From the NCBI GenBank assembly GCA_038326165.1, contig JBBQJT010000015.1:1-63260 (forward strand): a stretch of 63,260 nucleotides of DNA, in the 5' to 3' direction. This DNA is from JAEUUM01 sp038326165 (GTDB lineage: Bacteria > Bacteroidota > Bacteroidia > Chitinophagales > Saprospiraceae). Position 1 is the first letter of the stretch; each line of letters starts with the position of its first letter. A program made the translations under genes and the position numbers. Positions 1-7,500 of the stretch are shown piece after piece. The notes under the pieces are model-generated. The model saw nothing but the letters and a program-made list of their open reading frames with translations. It was not told the DNA's origin and made no database searches.

Positions 1-2
1 AT

Positions 3-2042
3 ATGAAAAACACATCTTTACTTTTGTTTTGTCTATTTATCGGACTAGTAACTTTTTCTTGTGTTAAAAGGGATTTCGATATGCCGCCAGTAAGTGGTAA
101 TGATCCTGATTTAATTGCCAATACCACTATAAAGGCTTTAAAGGCAAAGCATTCATTTGGAGCTTTTGAGCAAATAACTGAGGATTTAGTAATAAGAGCT
201 TCTGTTACAGCAGATGATCGTTCTGGTAATTTTTTTAAGAAGATTATCATCCAAGATGAAACAGCAGGAATTGAAGTAAGCCTCAATGCTACAGATCAAT
301 ACACCAAGTTTCCTATCGGTCGCCGAATTTTTATCAAATTGAAAGGATTGTATCTGGGTGATTTCAATGGCACAATTCAAATTGGAACTGCACCAATAGC
401 TGATTCCAACGGCAATTTAAATATTGGTAGAATAGAAGATGCGGTTATTGATAACTATCTTTTTCCAGGTATTTTTGAACAATTTGTCGCACCAACAAAT
501 AAAAAAATCGGAGAGTTAACTCAGAATGACATCAGTTTATTGGTAAGCTTTGATGATACACAATTTGTTCAGGGTGACACTTCCAGAACTTACTCAGATA
601 AGATTGGTTTAACCACCCAAAATAGAATTGTAGAAGATTGCAACGGTTCAATGATTACAGTTAGAACAAGTGGATATTCTAGTTTTGCTGGTGATCCAAT
701 ACCTAATGGAAAGGGCAAGATAACGGGTATTTATTCTGTCTTTGGGACTACCTTGCAACTTGGAATAAGAGAATTAACTGATGTCGCTTACAGCGTTGGT
801 AGATGTGGTGGTGGTGGAACTGGTGGCACTACATTGCCAAACACCACAATAGCTCAATTGAAAGCACTTTGGAGTACTGGATTTCAGGTAATTGCTGGTG
901 ATGTTATTGTTGGAGGAACAGTTACTGCAAACGACGAAAAAGGAAATATCTTCAAGCAGATCTATATTAAGGATGCTACAGGAGGACTTGGAATTAAAAT
1001 AAACCTAACAAATATTTTTCAGACCATTCCTGTTGGTTCATATATTGTGATTAAATGTAAAGGATTGACATTGGGTGAAGACAATGTTATCAAATTAGGG
1101 GGAGGTACCTTTACTCCTTCTGGTAGCACAACTCAATTGCTTGGTGGAATGGATGCAACTCAAGTTGGTGCCAATATCGAGGTTCAGACAACTGGCAATC
1201 CTGTAATATCAGAATTAATGACAATAGAAGGATTGAATGATGGGGATCTTAGTAAGTTGGTAAAATTGGAAAATGTACAATTTGTAAATGGTGATGTTAA
1301 TCAAACTTATGCAGATAAACCAGGATTGAAATCTTTGAACAGGGTAGTAGAAGATTGTAATGGAAATACCATTGTGGTGAGAACAAGCGGTTATGCAGAT
1401 TTTGCAGCTGATTTGACGCCTGCATTGAAAGGAACATTGGTAGGAGTTTATGAAGTTTTTGGCACTACCAAACAATTATACATTCGTGATCCGAACGATG
1501 CCGTAATGGTTGATTCCAGATGTAATGGAGGAAACAATCCCACAACATTGTTGGATATGACGTTTGAAGGACTTAGCTTGGTTGACAACGTCAATTTGGC
1601 ATTATCAGGCTGGAGTAACGTTGGTGAAGTTGGAAATGATAAATGGAAGTCTCAGGTTTTTTCAGGTGACACTTATGCAGAGATGAGAAGCTTTCAAAGT
1701 ACTGATCTAATGAATGTTACCTGGTTGGTTACACCTGGACTTGACGGTTCCACAGGCTTAACATTTAGTTTTGAAAGTGCAATCGCTTTTTGGAAGCACA
1801 ATGGTTTGACTGTTTACTATTCAACTAATTTTAATGGCACCAACACTGCAACAGCCAACTGGGTTGAATTGCCAGCTACTATAGCTGGAACTGTTCAAGC
1901 TAATTATGACGTTGTTAATTCTGGTGACTTGAATATACCTTCATTTGGAGGCAATGTATTTATTGGGTTCAAGTACATAGGGGATAAGAGCAATAATACC
2001 ACTACCTACCAACTGGATAACATTAAAGTACTTAAAAAATAG
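3..2042 (+). CDS. Surface lipoprotein with two DUF5689 domains and a choice-of-anchor J-like C-terminus
   Basis: The N-terminus is a hydrophobic signal peptide ending in a lipobox (FSC, Cys20), so an exported, lipid-anchored protein is expected. Residues about 38-270 and 280-505 are two copies of the same module: each opens with TTIxxLKA, runs through V-TA-D--GN-FK-I-I-D, and closes with NR-VEDCNG and VRTSGY. This matches the DUF5689 OB-like domain of Bacteroidota. Residues about 515-679 (TFEGLS...GWSNVG...W, ending LDNIKV) resemble a jelly-roll choice-of-anchor J domain. No catalytic residue is evident; binding of a surface glycan or protein is an inference. The ATG lies 2 nt from the window edge but the signal peptide shows the gene is complete. 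The next gene starts 4 nt downstream, suggesting cotranscription. Confidence 0.8.
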   Translation: MKNTSLLLFCLFIGLVTFSCVKRDFDMPPVSGNDPDLIANTTIKALKAKHSFGAFEQITEDLVIRASVTADDRSGNFFKKIIIQDETAGIEVSLNATDQYTKFPIGRRIFIKLKGLYLGDFNGTIQIGTAPIADSNGNLNIGRIEDAVIDNYLFPGIFEQFVAPTNKKIGELTQNDISLLVSFDDTQFVQGDTSRTYSDKIGLTTQNRIVEDCNGSMITVRTSGYSSFAGDPIPNGKGKITGIYSVFGTTLQLGIRELTDVAYSVGRCGGGGTGGTTLPNTTIAQLKALWSTGFQVIAGDVIVGGTVTANDEKGNIFKQIYIKDATGGLGIKINLTNIFQTIPVGSYIVIKCKGLTLGEDNVIKLGGGTFTPSGSTTQLLGGMDATQVGANIEVQTTGNPVISELMTIEGLNDGDLSKLVKLENVQFVNGDVNQTYADKPGLKSLNRVVEDCNGNTIVVRTSGYADFAADLTPALKGTLVGVYEVFGTTKQLYIRDPNDAVMVDSRCNGGNNPTTLLDMTFEGLSLVDNVNLALSGWSNVGEVGNDKWKSQVFSGDTYAEMRSFQSTDLMNVTWLVTPGLDGSTGLTFSFESAIAFWKHNGLTVYYSTNFNGTNTATANWVELPATIAGTVQANYDVVNSGDLNIPSFGGNVFIGFKYIGDKSNNTTTYQLDNIKVLKK

Positions 2043-2045
2043 ATA

Positions 2046-2756
2046 TTGAGTAATTCTGTTTTTCATTTCAAGCAATTTGTTGTTCGGCAAGAGCTTTCGG
2101 CCATGAAGGTTGGAACTGACAGTGTGATGCTTGGAGCATGGGCCGATATTGACGGGTGTCATGAAATACTTGACATTGGTACGGGTACAGGTGTAATTGC
2201 ATTGATGTTGGCTCAACGCAACGAATTGTCTATTATTCATGGAGTTGAAATAGATGAAGCTGCTGTAGAAGAGGCAGAATTCAATTTCACCCAATCGCCC
2301 TTTTCAGATAGGATGAGATCGTTCAAATATCCAATTCAGAGATTTGCTGAAGACACCGTGCAGCGGTACGATTTGATTGTATGCAATCCTCCGTTCTTCA
2401 CTGGTGGAATCTTATCAGCACAGCAAGATCGAGCTGCTGTGAGGCATACAATCAAGTTGCCACATGATGAGCTGTTGATTGCGGTACGGACTCTTTTGAA
2501 GCCAGCGGGAAAGTTTTCATTGGTCTTACCTTATCTTGAAGGACTTCGATTCAAGGAAATTGCTCAAATGAGCGGATTGTATTGTAACAAGGTCACTGGG
2601 GTTAAGCCATCTCCTTTAGAGGCAGTTGAGCGCATGTTGATGCAATTCAGCAGAAAGCCCAAGGAATACCAATACAATGAAATTAGCATCAGAAATGTTG
2701 ATTTGAACAATTATACAACAGAATACAAAACCTTGACATCAGAATTTTACTTATAA
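2046..2756 (+). CDS. trmN6: tRNA1(Val) (adenine(37)-N6)-methyltransferase, TrmN6/YfiC family
   Basis: This is a class I SAM-dependent N6-adenine methyltransferase. The SAM-binding loop LDIGTGTGVIAL lies near residues 39-50 and the N6-MTase catalytic motif NPPFF near residue 116. The opening, F-F-KQF-V-Q-L-AMKVGTDSVMLGAW, is characteristic of TrmN6, which methylates A37 of tRNA-Val. A TTG start is chosen because the next in-frame ATG (2103) would remove the conserved FKQF region. It sits 4 nt after the lipoprotein gene and ends at a strong bidirectional terminator. Confidence 0.85.
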   Translation: MSNSVFHFKQFVVRQELSAMKVGTDSVMLGAWADIDGCHEILDIGTGTGVIALMLAQRNELSIIHGVEIDEAAVEEAEFNFTQSPFSDRMRSFKYPIQRFAEDTVQRYDLIVCNPPFFTGGILSAQQDRAAVRHTIKLPHDELLIAVRTLLKPAGKFSLVLPYLEGLRFKEIAQMSGLYCNKVTGVKPSPLEAVERMLMQFSRKPKEYQYNEISIRNVDLNNYTTEYKTLTSEFYL

Positions 2757-2797
2757 AAAAGCGACTATCAAATAAATGGTAGTCGCCTAGTATTTTT
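2755..2797. terminator. Bidirectional rho-independent terminator
   Basis: A perfect inverted repeat, GCGACTA (2761-2767) and TAGTCGC (2780-2786), is preceded by an A run and followed by a T-rich stretch. It lies between converging genes and can serve both strands. Confidence 0.8.
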
Positions 2798-2811
2798 ATG
2801 CTTTGATAGTC

Positions 2812-3069
2812 TTAGTTTTGATTGTGTCCAGTTTCTTTTAAAATGTCCATTGCCATTTCATAGATTGTGGTGTCTTCAAGATGCACTATTCCTCCTTCGG
2901 GTCCAGGTTGAATATGTTGGTCAACAATACCACCGTCATCAAGCTTGTGAGCACCAAAATAATTCCTTACCGTTTGTTCATCTATATTTAAGGAGTCTGC
3001 AATTCTTTTAACGCTGCCATGTGGAAGTTTGTGTTTAAGTGTTCTTAGCTCGTTGAAAGTAATATTCAT
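2812..3069 (-). CDS. Small helix-turn-helix protein, probable DNA-binding
   Basis: An 85-residue protein. Residues about 8-36 (KHKLPHGSVKRIADSLNIDE, then QTVRNYFG) read as a helix-turn-helix: a KRIADSLN positioning helix, a tight turn at NIDE, and a recognition helix QTVRNYFG. The C-terminal half is acidic with a Gly-rich linker (GPEGGIV) and a final helix. Small proteins of this shape are common in Bacteroidota, but I know no characterised function. It is transcribed alone, convergent with the methyltransferase. A transcription factor or nucleoid protein is an inference. Confidence 0.7.
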   Translation of the reverse strand: MNITFNELRTLKHKLPHGSVKRIADSLNIDEQTVRNYFGAHKLDDGGIVDQHIQPGPEGGIVHLEDTTIYEMAMDILKETGHNQN

Positions 3070-3198
3070 TGGCGTAAAATTTAGGGTGAAAAATGATTAA
3101 CACATCGGTCACAATGTACGAAAAAGTGCGGACTAAACAGCAAATATTTATCTAATTATTTAGAATTTATTTTAGAGTAGTTTACTAGAGCTAGTTCT

Positions 3199-3873
3199 TT
3201 AACTCGAACCATTCCAATCCGTGTAGAATTGTTCCAGATAGTTGAGCATAAACTCGTGTCGTTCTTCTGCCAAATCTATTCCGGTTTTGGTATTCATAAG
3301 ATCTTTTAACAAAAGCAGCTTTTCATAAAAGTGATTGATGGTTGGTGCGTTTGTATTTTTATATGCTTCCTTTGACATGTGTAAATTGGGTGGAATACTT
3401 GGATCATACAAACTTCTTCCTTTGAACCCACCATAATTAAAGGCTCTGGCAATGCCTATTGCTCCCAAAGCATCTAGACGATCTGCGTCTTGAACGATAT
3501 CGAGTTCTTTGGATTTAAATTTACTTTCATTTTTGCCAGCTTTGAATGAAATACTGCTAATAATATTTGCAACATGTTCTATGATGGCGGTTTCCACACC
3601 CATTTCGAGTAAAAATGATTTGCACATTTGAGGCCCAATTTCTTCATTGCCATCATGAAATTTTGAATCAGCAATATCATGCAGTAATGCACCAAGTTCA
3701 ATTATGAAAAGATTTCCTCCTTCTTGTTGTGAAATAAATTTGGATGATCTCCATACACGTTGAATATGAAACCAATCATGTCCACCTTCAGCTTTTGCCA
3801 ATGTTAATTGGACAAATTGCTCTGTTTGATGGATGATTTCTTTTTGGTTTGCAGTAAGCGATGATCTTTTCAT
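3199..3873 (-). CDS. HD-domain phosphohydrolase
   Basis: Metal-binding HD superfamily signatures are visible: H-W-H (GHDWFHIQRVW) near residue 34, the HD doublet in ALLHDIAD near residue 67, a downstream H (IEHV) and D in DIVQDADRLDALGAIGIARAF near residue 130. This set matches the YedJ/YpgQ-like subfamily of bacterial HD hydrolases, which act on nucleotides or other phosphate esters. The substrate cannot be read from sequence. Its ATG lies 80 nt from the divergent PNGase F-like gene, so the two share a promoter region. Confidence 0.85.
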   Translation of the reverse strand: MKRSSLTANQKEIIHQTEQFVQLTLAKAEGGHDWFHIQRVWRSSKFISQQEGGNLFIIELGALLHDIADSKFHDGNEEIGPQMCKSFLLEMGVETAIIEHVANIISSISFKAGKNESKFKSKELDIVQDADRLDALGAIGIARAFNYGGFKGRSLYDPSIPPNLHMSKEAYKNTNAPTINHFYEKLLLLKDLMNTKTGIDLAEERHEFMLNYLEQFYTDWNGSS

Positions 3874-3927
3874 TCGTAAATTTCTTTGGAGCTTTTTTTA
3901 CAAGTTTTAAAATTAGTAGAATAGAGA

Positions 3928-3935
3928 TATATTTG
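3928..3935 (+). promoter_or_regulatory. TAnnTTTG -7 box upstream of the PNGase F-like gene
   Basis: TATATTTG lies 18 nt before the ATG at 3954. It fits the Bacteroidota -7 consensus and supports the ATG at 3954 over upstream in-frame starts. Confidence 0.5.
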
Positions 3936-3953
3936 TTGACAATTACCAATCAA

Positions 3954-6900
3954 ATGAAAGCACTTATTGTCAACTTATTTTTATTTTTCCAGGTTCTTCA
4001 ATTATTTGCCCAAGATACTGTAAAGGTTCAAACCTTCAATTGGCAGAGCACTAATAGGAGAGATACCTTCTTGTTTCCTGATGTACAAGGCGAGAAATAT
4101 CGAAAAATTTTGATGGTTTATAATATGAGATGTCATGATGCCGCAGTAGGTTCTGGAAGTGTTGGCTGCTATGAATGGGATTACAGTTGCAATACTTTTA
4201 TTACTGATCCTACAAGGCGTGATTCAGTTTTGAGTTATAGTCCCAAATATGTCATTTCAAATACTTCAGAAAAGACGTTTCCTTACACCGATGGTCCGAC
4301 TTACAGCTATACATTGTACAATCAACATCAAACCATTCTTAGCGGAAATGTAACTGAATCAGTAGAATATTCGACAGGCGACCAACAGCTAAATTTTATG
4401 AACAACAACAGGGTTGGGAAGATACAGTCAATATTCACTGCTGAAGAATTGAACTTATTAGGTTTAACAGCTGGTTCAATACAAAGAATGCAATTGAATT
4501 TTTTGACTTCTGGAGGCAATCTTGATTTTATGAAAATCAAAATGAAGCATACAAGCAAGTTAAATTTTGATGTTCGAAATCCTGATACGGATGACTTAAC
4601 AGAAGTGTATTTTAGAAACAGTTCTTTTTCGTTGGCTGGGTGGCAATCTTTTGATTTTTATCAACCCTTTATATGGAATGGTACCGATAATGTAATTGTT
4701 GAATTGAGTTATTCATCTCCACTTGGAGCCAGCCCAATAGTTTTGGGTGCCCATGAAACTGGCTCACAGCGTAGCTTAATTTCCCTAAAAGAGGACAATG
4801 CATTGGATTTCTCAGGTGCTCAGTTCGTCGAGATTCCATCCAACAATTTGAATACAATTGGCAATGAAATTACGATTAGCCTTTGGTGTAAGGGCGATCC
4901 AAGTATTATGCCAGCCGTTTCTACACTTTTTGAAGGTATAGACTCAAAAAATTCTAGACAAGTAAATGTGCACTTGCCTTGGGAAAATAGCAATGTTTAT
5001 TGGGATTGCGGAGGCAAAGATGGGTCATTTGATCGTATCAATAAGCTAGCAAATCCTATAGACTTTGAAGGTAGGTGGAATCACTGGGCATTTACAAAAA
5101 ATGCCGTTACCGGAATGATGCGTATATATTTGAATGGGGTGTTGTGGCATAGTGGTATGGGATTGAAAAGACCAATTGATCTAAAAGCGTTGAAATTGGG
5201 AGGTGGATATTTTGGTTCTCCTTCTTATTTTGGACAAATTGATGCTTTACAAATATGGAATAAGGCATTAGAAGCTGCAACGATTAATCAATTGATGTTT
5301 GATGCAGTTACGCCCATTCATCCTGATTATTCATTCTTAAAATACCATTATGAGATGAATGAAGGAATCGGAAATTCGCTCGGTTCAGACTTGCCAGGTT
5401 CCGAAACTGCAAAATTGGAGGTGCCTAATTGGACAAAACTCAAAGGAGCTCAACTTTTCAAACAATTTGATATATCATCAGAGCGCTACGACGTGCGTTT
5501 TGAAAAAGGAAATTTCACAAAGCAAGATCAAGTGGTTGCAGTTCTTGATTCTGCTCAGAATGCACCAAACAGAGTGATTCAATATGGTTTATTAGGTACA
5601 GATTTGACAGCGTTAGATACAGTTTATTTGTTCAAGGCAGGAATGCAATATGTATTTGATGAACTTGGAGTAATAGTTGATTCAGTAAACTTTGCAACTA
5701 CCGGAACAATAATAATTACTGATTTGGCTCATTACACCAAAACTCCAGCCAAATTTGAACTTTTGTCCTTAGTGACTCCATACGGGAATGGGTTAGATCT
5801 GGGTAAAAATGGTAAAACTTTTACCTTTGATGTTACTGATTATGCACCAGTTCTAAAAGGGAAAAGGTTCATTTCAATTGAATATGGTGGGGAATTTCAA
5901 GAAGAACTTGATATTGAATTCTTGTTCATTAAAGGTACACCACCTGCTGATGTAGTAAATGTTCAGAATATTTGGAGGCCTGAAAGAGGATATTTCAATC
6001 AAATTCAGAATGATAATATATTTGAGCCTAGAAATATGAAGTTGTCCAATCAAGCTAATACTTTTAAAATCAAATCTGCAATAACTGGACATGGACAGAA
6101 TGGCGAGTTTGTGCCACGTCAACACTACATTGATATTGACGGAGGTGTTCAGGATTATACCTACGATGTGTGGAAGTATTGTGGTAAAAATCCTATTTTC
6201 CCTCAAGGTGGAACATGGGTTTTTGACCGAGCTGGATGGTGTCCTGGAATGGCAACGGATGTAAATGAGTTTTTTATAGAGTCAGTATCACCTGGTAGTG
6301 TTATGAGTATTGATTATGGTGTAAATGGTCCTGACTTGTCCGAAGCTAATTATTTGGTTTCCAATCAATTGGTTAGTTATGGTAATTTTTATTTTGCCAA
6401 TGATGCTTCTATTGAAAGAATCATGAGGCCTAATAACCAAGAAGTTGAATTTGAAAGATTGAATCCATCTTGTAATACTCCTACTATCAAAGTCAAAAAT
6501 ACGGGCTCTCAAACAATTACCTCTCTTGAAATTGAGTATCAAGTACAAGGCGGAAATTCAATGAATTACATTTGGACCGGACAATTACTTCCATTGAGAA
6601 ATACAGATGTTATTTTACCACTCAATTCTTTGGGTTTTTGGTTCAACAATGGCGAAAAGAAAGTTTTTTATGCTACAATTAAAAAAGTAAATGGTGTTGC
6701 CGATCAATACGCTGCAAATAATTCAGCCAAGTCGTTTTATACCACCACACCTGAATATAGCTTTACTGATCCCATACAAATTAAGGTACTAACCAACAAC
6801 AAAGGGGTTGATAACAGTTATACGATTAAAGATTCAGATGGAAATGTTGTTGTTACTCGTAATAATATGCTTAATAACACGGTTTATACTGATGAAATAG

Positions 6901-7379
6901 ATGTCCCAACAGGTTGTTATACCATGGCTTTCGAGGACTCTGAGGGTGATGGCTTATCTTTCTGGTTTTTTCCAAATAATGGATCAGGCACTTTAAAACT
7001 TGAAAGAATTTTCAATGGTTCCAATATCATAACACTGCGAACATTTAACCCAGACATGGGAGGTGGAGTTCAGTTCGACTTTGTAAGAGGAAAGGTTACA
7101 TCTACTGAAGAAGACATTAGCTCCTATACATTATTGAGTCTTTGGCCTAACCCAGCTTCTACATTTGTTAATCTTGAATTGCACGGCTTTGGCAATGGCA
7201 GTTGGAGACTTGAATTGACTGATATTAATGGTAAGTTTCTTATAAATAAGGAAGTCAATTTACAGGGAGACAAAAACATAATTCCACTCAATGTTGAGAA
7301 TTTGGATCAAGGAATGTATTACCTAAATATCAACAATGGAAAGAAATCTTGGGTTAAGCCGGTGTTGATCCAAAGGTAA
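3954..7379 (+). CDS. Secreted PNGase F-like peptide-N-glycosidase with LamG insert and T9SS sorting domain
   Basis: A 1141-residue exported protein. Residues 1-20 are a signal peptide (MKALIV...FAQ). Residues about 25-270 are a beta-rich N-terminal region with paired Cys (GCYEWDYSC). Residues about 282-452 form a LamG/concanavalin-like domain, from LDFSGAQFVEIP to IDALQIWNKAL. Residues about 600-800 carry the peptide-N-glycosidase F signature: TPYGNGLDLG, FDVTDYAPVLKG, FIKGTPPADV, FVPRQHYIDIDGG and NPIFPQGGTWVFDRAGWCPG. The PNGase F family cleaves N-glycans from Asn. The last ~80 residues (LWPNPAS...GMYYLNI) are a T9SS sorting domain, so the enzyme should be secreted or surface-attached. The ATG is chosen because it begins the signal peptide; longer starts would overlap the divergent HD gene. 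Activity is inferred. Confidence 0.85.
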   Translation: MKALIVNLFLFFQVLQLFAQDTVKVQTFNWQSTNRRDTFLFPDVQGEKYRKILMVYNMRCHDAAVGSGSVGCYEWDYSCNTFITDPTRRDSVLSYSPKYVISNTSEKTFPYTDGPTYSYTLYNQHQTILSGNVTESVEYSTGDQQLNFMNNNRVGKIQSIFTAEELNLLGLTAGSIQRMQLNFLTSGGNLDFMKIKMKHTSKLNFDVRNPDTDDLTEVYFRNSSFSLAGWQSFDFYQPFIWNGTDNVIVELSYSSPLGASPIVLGAHETGSQRSLISLKEDNALDFSGAQFVEIPSNNLNTIGNEITISLWCKGDPSIMPAVSTLFEGIDSKNSRQVNVHLPWENSNVYWDCGGKDGSFDRINKLANPIDFEGRWNHWAFTKNAVTGMMRIYLNGVLWHSGMGLKRPIDLKALKLGGGYFGSPSYFGQIDALQIWNKALEAATINQLMFDAVTPIHPDYSFLKYHYEMNEGIGNSLGSDLPGSETAKLEVPNWTKLKGAQLFKQFDISSERYDVRFEKGNFTKQDQVVAVLDSAQNAPNRVIQYGLLGTDLTALDTVYLFKAGMQYVFDELGVIVDSVNFATTGTIIITDLAHYTKTPAKFELLSLVTPYGNGLDLGKNGKTFTFDVTDYAPVLKGKRFISIEYGGEFQEELDIEFLFIKGTPPADVVNVQNIWRPERGYFNQIQNDNIFEPRNMKLSNQANTFKIKSAITGHGQNGEFVPRQHYIDIDGGVQDYTYDVWKYCGKNPIFPQGGTWVFDRAGWCPGMATDVNEFFIESVSPGSVMSIDYGVNGPDLSEANYLVSNQLVSYGNFYFANDASIERIMRPNNQEVEFERLNPSCNTPTIKVKNTGSQTITSLEIEYQVQGGNSMNYIWTGQLLPLRNTDVILPLNSLGFWFNNGEKKVFYATIKKVNGVADQYAANNSAKSFYTTTPEYSFTDPIQIKVLTNNKGVDNSYTIKDSDGNVVVTRNNMLNNTVYTDEIDVPTGCYTMAFEDSEGDGLSFWFFPNNGSGTLKLERIFNGSNIITLRTFNPDMGGGVQFDFVRGKVTSTEEDISSYTLLSLWPNPASTFVNLELHGFGNGSWRLELTDINGKFLINKEVNLQGDKNIIPLNVENLDQGMYYLNINNGKKSWVKPVLIQR

Positions 7380-7448
7380 TTTTTTGAACCTCATCAAGAT
7401 TATTATTAATTGCATTTGATTTTTGGTCGAATGTTTACAATTGTGAAT

Positions 7449-7482
7449 AAAAAAGCCGCTTCATTTTGAAGCGGCTTTTTCG
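7449..7482. terminator. Bidirectional rho-independent terminator
   Basis: A perfect 10-bp stem (AAGCCGCTTC / GAAGCGGCTT) with an ATTTT loop is flanked by A and T runs, between two convergent T9SS cargo genes. Confidence 0.9.
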
Positions 7483-7500
7483 TAGAGCTATTCAAAGGTT

